The translations under genes and the position numbers were made by a program. The notes below the pieces were generated by a model, which searched no databases, was not told the origin of the DNA, and saw nothing but the letters and a program-made list of their open reading frames with translations. Shown here piece after piece: positions 1 to 5,350 of a stretch of 8,712 nt of DNA. Position 1 is the first letter of the stretch. The number at the start of each line of letters is the position of its first letter. The DNA comes from Candidatus Saccharimonadota bacterium (GTDB taxonomy: Bacteria; Patescibacteriota; Saccharimonadia; Saccharimonadales; Saccharimonadaceae): NCBI GenBank assembly GCA_017515925.1, contig JAFWEB010000061.1, positions 1 to 8,712 of the forward strand, given 5' to 3'.

Positions 1-147
1 TGCCTTCTCTTGATCCCATTGATTATCGCAACCAGTTCCGTAATAGGTAATATCGCGTGCAGAGCTATCGAATTTGTATTGTTCCAAACTTTTTGTAGGA
101 TCGCCACTTACATATACACTTGCCACCGTGCCGTCGATGAAAGGATG
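1..147 (-). pseudogene. FISUMP-like module 1, no start codon, continues past left edge
   Basis: This open frame reads leftward from just after an in-frame TAG (148-150) and runs off the window edge. It begins H-P-FIDGTV and contains TYYGTGC about 30 residues later, matching the FIDGTV...TYYGNGC layout of the neighbouring module. There is no ATG, GTG or TTG between the TAG and the conserved FIDGTV, and no Shine-Dalgarno sequence; the GTG inside FIDGTV is the first possible initiator. The two modules align at the protein level but share DNA identity mainly in the 19-bp block at 123-141. It looks like the front of a second surface-protein module lacking its own N-terminus. It could be a decayed gene fragment or a silent cassette. 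FISUMP assignment here rests on similarity to module 2, since the diagnostic CPxGWxLP part would lie outside the window. Confidence 0.5.
123..141. repeat. 19-bp direct repeat, copy 1 (module boundary)
   Basis: CCACCGTGCCGTCGATGAA on the plus strand, identical to 728-746. On the minus strand it encodes FIDGTV at the beginning of FISUMP-like module 1. Flanking bases differ on both sides. The distance to the other copy is 605 bp, which is not a multiple of three, so the two modules are in different frames. Confidence 0.9.
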
Positions 148-727
148 CTAAAATGATAAACGCAACGAACATTGTATCCGAAGTTCATGCCAAAGGCACT
201 GTCGGCGTATCTCACAGCCGAATACCATATCTCTGTCCTAAAGGCTAGACCTGGACCACCGATTGTCATTGGCCACAAGAATCCAGCATTATCTAAAAAT
301 CTTAATCCACTAACTTCAAACCTTATGCGTCCGGATAATATATAAGAGAATGGATATGAACGAAATTGATTAGCACCTGATTGGCTATCCGCTATCCCGT
401 AGGTGTTAAATAGAAAATCATTCGATTTAGACTTATCATAATAATCCCCATCCGTGCCACTGTAAGGCAATTGCCAGCCAAGAGGACAGAAAGTATCAGG
501 AGAATTTGTATTGTCTGTTGTAATTGCAGCGCCGGAGCCTACGGTTGATGCTTGGAAATTATAATAGGCACCGATCAGTTGAGGTTCTCCATCAAATGTG
601 TTTACGATTCGAGTGGAACATGATTTATACGAATCTGGTTGGCCATTGTCGCCGGGACAACCATTTCCATAATATGTATGATCATGGGCTATAAGGTCAT
701 CTGCTTTATCTGAAATGTCTGTTCCTT

Positions 728-746
728 CCACCGTGCCGTCGATGAA
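728..746. repeat. 19-bp direct repeat, copy 2 (module boundary)
   Basis: The second exact copy of CCACCGTGCCGTCGATGAA, encoding FIDGTV at the start of FISUMP-like module 2 on the minus strand. It lies about 80 bp upstream of the acetate kinase start codon on the other strand. Confidence 0.9.
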
Positions 747-793
747 GTTGTTAACGCGGTTTATCAGCTTACCAGGGAATTGTCACAAAAGTA

Positions 794-802
794 TGATATA
801 AT
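794..802 (+). promoter_or_regulatory. Extended -10 promoter of the acetate kinase gene
   Basis: TGATATAAT matches the extended -10 consensus TGnTATAAT exactly. No TTGACA-like box lies at the right distance upstream, as expected for an extended -10 promoter. Transcription would begin near 809, leaving a leader of about 20 nt that contains the AAGGAG ribosome binding site at 816-821. Confidence 0.7.
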
Positions 803-827
803 AGTCTGGAAATATAAGGAGTTTTTG

Positions 828-2081
828 ATGGAAAATAAATTGATCCTGATTACAAATCCAGGAAGTTCTAGTCGCAAATACGCGCTCTATAGAGGCCAAG
901 AATTGGTCTGTAGCCTACATTTTGAATTTGAAGGCAAAGATATTATCTGTACTCTGAAAAAAGCTGACGGCAGCAAGAAAACTTTGAAGCAAGATTTCAA
1001 AGAACTTACTTCCACCGTTGCCAACCTCAACAGAATTTTGACCGAAGAGGGCTACCTTGGCGGTATGACCAAGCTCGATGCCATCCTTGTTCGTGGCGCT
1101 GTGCCAGGCGAATACTTTACTCAGGATCACATTGTAGATGACGAATATTTGAAGAATTTGGAAAAATCCAAAAAGCGTGCTCCACTCCATGTTCCAGTAG
1201 TTGCTGGCGAGATTGAACACTTTACTAAATCATTCAAGTCTACACCACTTCTTTCTATCTCCGATTCCGCTTTCCATGCTGATCGCCCAGATTTGATGAA
1301 GTATTACGCATTTGATACCGACCTTGCTGACAAGAACGACATCAAGCGTTTTGGTTTCCATGGTCTATCTATGGGCTCTATCGTAAATTACATGAAGTCT
1401 CAGGATATTCTCCCAGAGAAATTGATTGTCTGCCACCTTGGCTCCGGATCTTCTATTACCGCCGTATTTGAAGGCAAATCTCTAGATACTACCATGGGCT
1501 ATTCTCCGCTAGAAGGTTTGATGATGGCTACCCGTGCTGGATCAATGGATGTCTCCGCTGGTCTTGCTATCAAGCGTGCACTTGGCTATGATTCTGATGA
1601 TTCCATCGAAAAGTACCTCAACAAGGAATGTGGTTTGCTCGGCGTTTCCGGACAGACTGACGATATGCGCGAAATCATCCGTCTCCGTGATGAAGGCGAC
1701 AAAAAAGGCACCTTTGCTCACGCTATGTTTGTCTACCGTGTCCAGAGTTGCATCGGTCAAATGGCTGCATCTCTTGGCGGCGTAGATGCTATCGTATTTA
1801 CCGCTACTATCGGTGAGCGTTCTGATGAAATTCGCCGCATGGTTGGTCAAAAGCTCAGCTACCTAGGCTTTTCTATTGATGAGAAGAAGAACGTCAGCGA
1901 TATGCCAGAGCGCCATACTAATATCGCAGCCGAAGGCAGCAAACCAGTCTGGGTCATTCGCACCGACGAATTCGAAGAAATGATTCGCCGTGCAGGAGTG
2001 CTCCTAGACAAGAATAAAGATGGTGATGTTTCTGAAGGCGAAATCGAAGACGCTGCAGTAAAGAACAATGTCAAAAAATAA
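828..2081 (+). CDS. ackA: Acetate kinase (divergent) with C-terminal EF-hand loop
   Basis: This ASKHA-superfamily kinase interconverts acetyl-phosphate plus ADP and acetate plus ATP in the cytoplasm. The ATG at 828 is preceded by AAGGAG at 6-nt spacing; an in-frame TTG at 780 lies upstream of the promoter and is rejected. Of 417 residues (family about 400), recognisable family positions are NPGSSS (10-15), an Arg in VRGAVPGE (R89), APLH (118-121), DSAFH (146-150), FGFHG (175-179), CHLGSGSS (202-209), MGYSPLEGLMMATRAG (223-238) and FTATIGE (324-330). Changes from the usual sequence include HGG to VPG after R89, TSH to LSM after FHG, HLGNG to HLGSG and FTGGIGE to FTATIGE. Residues 394-405 (DKNKDGDVSEGE) fit the calcium-binding EF-hand loop at positions 1, 3, 5, 6, 8, 9 and 12. 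The last 14 nt overlap the next gene. Acetate is the likely substrate, but the altered pocket leaves another short-chain acid possible. Confidence 0.88.
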   Translation: MENKLILITNPGSSSRKYALYRGQELVCSLHFEFEGKDIICTLKKADGSKKTLKQDFKELTSTVANLNRILTEEGYLGGMTKLDAILVRGAVPGEYFTQDHIVDDEYLKNLEKSKKRAPLHVPVVAGEIEHFTKSFKSTPLLSISDSAFHADRPDLMKYYAFDTDLADKNDIKRFGFHGLSMGSIVNYMKSQDILPEKLIVCHLGSGSSITAVFEGKSLDTTMGYSPLEGLMMATRAGSMDVSAGLAIKRALGYDSDDSIEKYLNKECGLLGVSGQTDDMREIIRLRDEGDKKGTFAHAMFVYRVQSCIGQMAASLGGVDAIVFTATIGERSDEIRRMVGQKLSYLGFSIDEKKNVSDMPERHTNIAAEGSKPVWVIRTDEFEEMIRRAGVLLDKNKDGDVSEGEIEDAAVKNNVKK

Positions 2082-2682
2082 ATCCATCAAGGCCGACGAG
2101 CCTCAACAAGTTTCCGATAAAGAAACAGAGATAATCCTATCCCTCGCTAAAGAATGTTTTGGCGAGGGGGATTTTTGTGAATTTGGCTGCTATCGCGGAG
2201 ATACCTCGCTTTTGCTCGAGCGTCTGCTCGAACAGCACGAGCCACGCCAATTTTTGTGGATTTATGATTCTTTTGAAGGCCTGCCACCCAAATCGCGTGA
2301 AGACGCTTCGGTTGCCGGAGATAGCTTCCAAGCCGGTGAATTGCTCGTGACCAAAAAAGAGGTAGTAGAGCGGTTCAAAAAAGCTGGGCTAAAAATCCCT
2401 AGAATCCGTAAAGGATTTTTTGATCAGCTAGATGATGGACCGGAATCTCGTGATCTACCAACGAGCATCGCTTTTGCCTTCCTAGACGGAGATTTGTATG
2501 GTTCTATCAAAATTAGCTTGAATCTAGTCGCTCCACGCATGATGGAGCACGGGATCATTATCGTGCACGACTACAATAACCCTCAATTGCCTGGCGTAGC
2601 CAGAGCGGTTGATGAATGGCTGGCACAAAAAATCTCCCCAACACTAAGTGTTAGGGAGACGCTTGCAATTATAAAATTATAA
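2068..2682 (+). CDS. TylF/MycF-type SAM-dependent O-methyltransferase
   Basis: The 204-residue protein has the features of the TylF/MycF macrocin O-methyltransferase family, which methylates sugar or other hydroxyls using S-adenosylmethionine and a divalent metal. Visible motifs are the SAM-binding motif I EFGCYRG (38-44), the family signature YDSFEGLP (66-73), LDGDLYGS (139-146) carrying candidate metal-binding aspartates, and VHDYNNPQLPGV (166-177), where family members usually read DDY. The ATG sits inside the end of the acetate kinase gene (14-nt overlap) with only a weak AAAG upstream, so translation is probably coupled. The substrate cannot be read from sequence; in a host-attached CPR cell a surface glycan or lipid sugar is one guess. 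The last codons carry an inverted repeat that acts as a terminator for the opposing gene. The stop TAA directly abuts the stop of that gene. Confidence 0.8.
   Translation: MSKNKSIKADEPQQVSDKETEIILSLAKECFGEGDFCEFGCYRGDTSLLLERLLEQHEPRQFLWIYDSFEGLPPKSREDASVAGDSFQAGELLVTKKEVVERFKKAGLKIPRIRKGFFDQLDDGPESRDLPTSIAFAFLDGDLYGSIKISLNLVAPRMMEHGIIIVHDYNNPQLPGVARAVDEWLAQKISPTLSVRETLAIIKL
2627..2659 (-). terminator. Intrinsic terminator for the minus-strand DUF975-like gene, inside the opposing CDS
   Basis: On the minus strand TCTCCCTAACACT pairs with AGTGTTGGGGAGA, with one mismatch and a tiny AT loop, followed directly by six T (A run at 2627-2632 on plus). The hairpin starts 24 nt past the stop of the minus gene and lies wholly within the 3' coding end of the methyltransferase. 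On the plus strand no T run follows the stem, so it should terminate mainly minus-strand transcription. Confidence 0.8.
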
Positions 2683-3504
2683 TTATTTTTTCTTGGCAGA
2701 TTTTCTAGCTTCTTTTTTGATTTCGTTGGCAGTTTTTTCTACAGAATCAGCAGCATCAGCTACGGCTTTGCTAGCTTTTTTCTTGACGACTTTTGAAGCT
2801 TTTTTAACGGACTTCTTGACGTCTGCAACTGCTGCGTCGAATTCAGCTCTTTCTTCTGCGTAATCTTCTTGGCTTTCCTTGGCCATTTTTTTAGCTTCTG
2901 CAACGATTTTCTTTTTGTCGGATTTCTTCATCAAACGGACATGATATTCTGCAAAGGTGGTGCCCATGTATGGACCTACCCAGATATATGCGATACCTAG
3001 GGTGACAATGCAGAGAAGAATCCATGGGATAAATGATAGCCAGAGCATGAAGTATTCGCCTTTGTGTCCATCCATCATAGCCATAGACTGGCGCTGTGCA
3101 TCGGCAGGATCAAGATCTTCATCCTCGATCATCAAGAAGAACATCTGGGAATATGAAATGGCCTTGATGATGCCTGGAACGACAAATAGCAAGCTCCAGA
3201 GGAGAGTAAATACGAAATAGCGAAGATAGCCCACAAATGTGCGGGTAAAATTTTCTCCCTTGAAACCGATAATACAATCCTCAATCAATGGCATGCGTGA
3301 TTTGGTAGTGACATTGAGATAGATATACTCCATCGCAAATGTAACAGGACCACCAATGACGAGTGACATAAGAGGTGCAACAGGTCCAAGAATCATACTG
3401 ACAGCCGAGGTAGCAGCAGTAACGATGATAATGATTGCGAAGAGCATAAAAATCTTGCCCTCAATCCGTTCTTTCGCATGCTCTTTCATAGATACGCGAT
3501 CCAT
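2683..3504 (-). CDS. DUF975-like integral membrane protein with histone-H1-like basic tail
   Basis: The 273-residue protein has about four hydrophobic stretches (near 18-40, 43-65, 90-113 and 150-180) in the arrangement of the DUF975 family, including MMDGHKGEYFMLWLSFIPW (143-161) and TLGIAYIWVGPYM (168-180), a typical family block. The function of the family is unknown. The ATG at 3504 has AAGGAG at 9-nt spacing; an internal Met6 is less well placed. The final 80 residues (about 193-273) form a charged, low-complexity Lys/Ala-rich tail with KKA, KKS and KKK clusters such as KKSVKKASKVVKKKASKA, resembling bacterial histone-H1-like tails; by the positive-inside rule it should be cytoplasmic. 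The tail could bind nucleic acid, phospholipid head groups or ribosomes. Convergent with the methyltransferase, with no gap between the two stop codons. Confidence 0.75.
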   Translation of the reverse strand: MDRVSMKEHAKERIEGKIFMLFAIIIIVTAATSAVSMILGPVAPLMSLVIGGPVTFAMEYIYLNVTTKSRMPLIEDCIIGFKGENFTRTFVGYLRYFVFTLLWSLLFVVPGIIKAISYSQMFFLMIEDEDLDPADAQRQSMAMMDGHKGEYFMLWLSFIPWILLCIVTLGIAYIWVGPYMGTTFAEYHVRLMKKSDKKKIVAEAKKMAKESQEDYAEERAEFDAAVADVKKSVKKASKVVKKKASKAVADAADSVEKTANEIKKEARKSAKKK

Positions 3505-3543
3505 TACTAAAAACTCCTTATATACTTATATAGTTCTTACCTT

Positions 3544-3555
3544 TATGATATCATA
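3544..3555. promoter_or_regulatory. Palindromic divergent -10 region (TATGATATCATA)
   Basis: This perfect 12-bp palindrome sits between two divergently transcribed genes. Read on either strand it contains TGATATCAT, an extended -10 with TATCAT. On plus, TATCAT at 3549-3554 lies six nt before the ATG at 3561, placing transcription start at about the first codon. On minus, TATCAT at 3550-3545 would start near 3538 and give a leader of about 34 nt containing AAGGAG (3519-3514). The two -10 elements overlap, so polymerase could load in only one direction at a time. Confidence 0.55.
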
Positions 3556-3560
3556 TATTT

Positions 3561-4127
3561 ATGAAAAGATTAATACAATTCTTGAAGATTGGCATCGTAG
3601 CTAGTGGTGCTGTGCTCGCAATTTTGCATTTTATTCCGGGGACTGATTTCCCTAAAATATTAAGTTATCTCGTTACTTTAGTCCTTCCATTTGGGATTGA
3701 TTTCTTGCGCTTAATCGGGCTCAAAATGTCCAAGCGAATAGAAGTTGCATACCTGTTATTCCTGATTGCGGCAATGGTACTTGGCATCGATCTAGATTGG
3801 TATAAATTGATTGCACCATACGACAAAATCGTTCATACATTATCTGGCGTTCTTACTGCATTTGGTGCACGCGAATTAATTGACCAAGCATCCGGCAAGC
3901 CAGATCAACTATGGTTCAAAGCATTATTTTCTATCGGGTTTGTCGCACTTGTAGCGGTGCTTTGGGAATGCTATGAATTCTCTTACGATCAAATCACCGG
4001 TGGTCACATGCAGGAGCTAATCAAACCAGGCCTAGAAGATACTATGTATGATATTATTGTTGCATTGATTGGTGGTGTAATTGGCACAGTTCTGGCATTT
4101 CCGCCAAAGAAAAGCCAAAGCAAATAG
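3561..4127 (+). CDS. YjdF/DUF2238-like integral membrane protein
   Basis: The 188-residue protein has about five hydrophobic segments (near 6-25, 33-53, 60-77, 90-104/120-135 and 164-180). Polar motifs between membrane segments match the YjdF/DUF2238-type family of membrane-spanning proteins: PYDKIVHTLSG (86-96), WECYEF (135-140), and EDTMYD followed by LIGG (159-172). Conserved His, Glu and Asp near the membrane could bind a metal or take part in catalysis, but no function is established for the family. The ATG has no Shine-Dalgarno sequence and lies six nt after a TATCAT -10 box, suggesting a leaderless mRNA. No terminator is visible before the dnaJ control region, which starts 10 nt after the stop, so read-through into dnaJ is possible. 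Confidence 0.65.
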   Translation: MKRLIQFLKIGIVASGAVLAILHFIPGTDFPKILSYLVTLVLPFGIDFLRLIGLKMSKRIEVAYLLFLIAAMVLGIDLDWYKLIAPYDKIVHTLSGVLTAFGARELIDQASGKPDQLWFKALFSIGFVALVAVLWECYEFSYDQITGGHMQELIKPGLEDTMYDIIVALIGGVIGTVLAFPPKKSQSK

Positions 4128-4137
4128 ACTATTATTT

Positions 4138-4164
4138 TTAGCACTCTTGACACCCGAGTGCTAG
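4138..4164. promoter_or_regulatory. CIRCE operator (HrcA binding site)
   Basis: TTAGCACTC, nine bases, then GAGTGCTAG: 17 of 18 arm positions match the CIRCE consensus (TTAGCACTC-N9-GAGTGCTAA) and the spacer is exactly nine. CIRCE is bound by the heat-shock repressor HrcA. The spacer itself begins with TTGACA, the -35 box of the dnaJ promoter, so bound repressor would cover it. Confidence 0.95.
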
Positions 4165-4175
4165 AAGACTATAAT
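4147..4175 (+). promoter_or_regulatory. Consensus sigma-70 promoter of dnaJ
   Basis: TTGACA (4147-4152), a 17-bp spacer and TATAAT (4170-4175) give a perfect consensus promoter. The -35 box lies in the CIRCE spacer. Transcription should start at about 4182-4183, next to the ATG at 4183, so the message would have no or almost no 5' leader. Confidence 0.9.
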
Positions 4176-4182
4176 AGATGAT

Positions 4183-5109
4183 ATGACAAAACGTGATTAC
4201 TACGAAGTTCTTGGTGTGAGCAAAAACGCCTCTGACGATGAGATCAAAAAGGCCTATAGAAAGCTCGCGATTAAGTACCATCCTGACAAAAATCCTGGCG
4301 ACAAAGAAGCAGAGGAGAAGTTCAAGGAAATTTCTGAGGCTCATGAAGTATTGTCTGACAAGCAGAAGCGTGCTAGATATGATCAGTTTGGCCATGCTGG
4401 CGTCAATGGTGGCGCAGGTGGCGGAGCTGGCGGTGCGTATGGTAATCCATTTGGCCAGGGTGGAACATTTAATTTCAATGGCCAAGAAGTCCACTTCGAT
4501 TTTGGTGGTGGCGGTGGTCTAGATGATTTGTTTGGCTCACTCTTTGGTTTTGGTGGCGGGTTCAATCGTCGTCCTCGCCGTGGGGCAGACCTAAAAACTG
4601 CTATTACAATTGATTTTAAGGATGCGATTTTTGGCACTACCAAACAGATTAGTGTAGAAGGAAAGACTATTAAACTTAAAATTCCTGCTGGTATTGATGA
4701 CGGCATGAGTATCCGCCTGAAAGGTCGTGGTGGCCCAGCTCCAGAAGGCGTAGAAGGAGCAGAGAAGGGCGATCTATATGTAGTAGTCCGTGTGAAACCA
4801 CACAAGACCCTGACGCGTGAGGGCGCGCTCATTCTGTCCGAGCAAAAGATTGATATGGTAGATGCCGCACTTGGTTGTGAAGTAGAAATAGAAACAGTGG
4901 ATGGTCCTATTACTATGAAAGTCCCAGCTGGCACTCAGAGCGGCACACCGTTCAAGCTATCTGGCCATGGCGTCCCATTCCGTGCAGATGGTGATCGTGG
5001 TCCACATATTGTGACTATTATTGTAGAGACACCAAAGAATCTTTCTCGCAAGCAGAAAGAGATTCTAGAAGAGTTCAAAGGTGCGAAGAAGCGTGGTCTT
5101 TTCCGCTAA
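4183..5109 (+). CDS. dnaJ: DnaJ/CbpA-type J-domain co-chaperone without zinc finger
   Basis: The 308-residue Hsp40 stimulates DnaK ATPase and delivers unfolded clients. It has an N-terminal J domain (4-68) with the essential HPD at 33-35, a Gly/Phe-rich linker (about 70-127), then two beta-rich substrate-binding domains (about 137-206 and 213-287), with GRGGP and GHGVP-type turns. The four CxxCxGxG zinc repeats of classical DnaJ are absent and the whole protein has one Cys (C232), so this is a class II (CbpA-like) J protein. It is the only chaperone gene in view, placed alone behind a CIRCE operator, so HrcA-controlled heat induction is expected. No Shine-Dalgarno sequence precedes the ATG, and the promoter position predicts a leaderless transcript. 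No terminator follows directly; transcription may continue into the small peptide gene and tRNA downstream. Confidence 0.93.
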   Translation: MTKRDYYEVLGVSKNASDDEIKKAYRKLAIKYHPDKNPGDKEAEEKFKEISEAHEVLSDKQKRARYDQFGHAGVNGGAGGGAGGAYGNPFGQGGTFNFNGQEVHFDFGGGGGLDDLFGSLFGFGGGFNRRPRRGADLKTAITIDFKDAIFGTTKQISVEGKTIKLKIPAGIDDGMSIRLKGRGGPAPEGVEGAEKGDLYVVVRVKPHKTLTREGALILSEQKIDMVDAALGCEVEIETVDGPITMKVPAGTQSGTPFKLSGHGVPFRADGDRGPHIVTIIVETPKNLSRKQKEILEEFKGAKKRGLFR

Positions 5110-5112
5110 TTA

Positions 5113-5121
5113 TGGTATAAT
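5113..5121 (+). promoter_or_regulatory. Extended -10 promoter before small ORF and tRNA-Arg
   Basis: TGGTATAAT matches TGnTATAAT exactly and ends six nt before the ATG at 5128, so transcription would start at about that ATG. It begins four nt after the dnaJ stop and could serve both the small peptide and the tRNA. Confidence 0.65.
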
Positions 5122-5127
5122 ATATCT

Positions 5128-5208
5128 ATGGCAACAAAAGTAAAAATTGCGAAACTAAATCGCAACAATAATCACAAGCATAGCGAGAAGCGCAAACACA
5201 ACAAATAA
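5128..5208 (+). CDS. Putative 26-residue highly basic peptide, leaderless
   Basis: An ATG-initiated frame of 26 codons ending in TAA encodes MATKVKIAKLNRNNN followed by HKHSEKRKHNK. It has seven Lys, two Arg and three His against one Glu, net charge about +8, with no hydrophobic segment. The ATG lies exactly where an extended -10 box predicts transcription start, the same arrangement as two other genes in this window, which supports real translation. Size and charge recall tiny ribosomal proteins such as bTHX, but I see no sequence match and do not assign it. It lies between dnaJ and tRNA-Arg, 18 nt before the tRNA. The alternative is that the promoter belongs to the tRNA and the frame is chance. 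Confidence 0.45.
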   Translation: MATKVKIAKLNRNNNHKHSEKRKHNK

Positions 5209-5226
5209 TTTGTGTTAGACTTGCTT

Positions 5227-5303
5227 GCGCCCGTAGCTCAGCGGATTAGAGCATCTGTCTTCGGAACAGAGGGTCGGGGGTTCGAATCCCTCCGGGCGTA
5301 CCA
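5227..5303 (+). tRNA. tRNA-Arg (anticodon UCG)
   Basis: A complete 77-nt cloverleaf: acceptor GCGCCCG/CGGGCGT closed by a G-U first pair, D stem GCTC/GAGC, anticodon stem TCTGT/ACAGA with loop CTTCGGA (anticodon TCG at 5261-5263), T arm GGGGG-TTCGAAT-CCCTC, discriminator A and an encoded CCA end. It decodes CGA and, through wobble, other CGN arginine codons. A weak TAGACT lies just upstream, but the stronger promoter is at 5113-5121. A terminator follows. Confidence 0.95.
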
Positions 5304-5310
5304 TATGCAA

Positions 5311-5342
5311 CAAAAAGAGCCTCCCCCAAGGCTCGTTTTTTT
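5311..5342. terminator. Bidirectional intrinsic terminator
   Basis: The stem GAGCCT (5317-5322) / AGGCTC (5329-5334) with a C-rich loop is followed by G and seven T on plus (5336-5342), with five A before the stem that form a T run on minus. It ends the tRNA-Arg transcript and also the minus-strand gene that stops at 5351. Confidence 0.9.
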
Positions 5343-5350
5343 GTTGACTA

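Larger units (their letters stand above)
108..782 (-). pseudogene. FISUMP-like module 2, headless surface-protein gene fragment
   Basis: The open frame runs from after an in-frame TGA (783-785) to a TAA at 108-110, about 224 codons. It carries hallmarks of the Fibrobacter succinogenes major paralogous (FISUMP) domain, common in Saccharibacteria surface proteins: an IGAYYNFQAS-type segment, CPLGWQLPYSGTDGDYY, a YPFSYILSG stretch and a terminal FGYNVRC close to the expected end of the domain. The family is thought to be extracellular and related to the C-type-lectin/formylglycine-enzyme fold, so a binding role is plausible but not shown. There is no credible start: the only initiator-like codon is a GTG at 731 without a Shine-Dalgarno sequence and inside the conserved FIDGTV, and no signal peptide is present. 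After NVRCVYHF the frame runs through the 19-bp repeat of module 1 in the wrong phase and stops. Coding capacity of the module body is intact, with no internal stop, which argues against old decay. Confidence 0.6.

Noticed and set aside
108..420. C-terminal variable region of a diversity-generating retroelement, since related lectin-like folds are known targets
   Set aside because: No template repeat or reverse transcriptase gene lies in the window, and no near-identical copy is available to show adenine-specific changes. It cannot be excluded for the genome as a whole.
729..731. GTG at 731 as a real start for FISUMP-like module 2
   Set aside because: It has no Shine-Dalgarno sequence or suitable -10 box, lies inside the conserved FIDGTV that is open upstream, and would give a protein without a signal peptide.
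780..785. TTGTCA as a -35 box for the acetate kinase promoter
   Set aside because: Only 11 bp separate it from TATAAT at 797-802, far below the usual 16-18. The extended -10 explains the promoter better.
783..785. TGA read as Gly or another amino acid (alternative code of some CPR groups), extending the FISUMP-like frame
   Set aside because: All complete genes are uninterrupted by TGA and conserved glycines use GGN codons, so the standard code applies.
2633..2659. The same hairpin as a terminator for the plus-strand kinase-methyltransferase operon
   Set aside because: On plus the stem is followed by CGCTTGC rather than a T run. The T run near 2685 is about 26 nt too far away.
4383..4934. 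Proline-rich 183-codon frame on the minus strand
   Set aside because: It is the antisense of the Gly-rich linker and C-terminal part of dnaJ, with no promoter or ribosome binding site.
5213..5221. TGTTAGACT as a private promoter for tRNA-Arg
   Set aside because: The -10 hexamer matches only four of six positions and no -35 is visible. The TGGTATAAT at 5113-5121 is much stronger.
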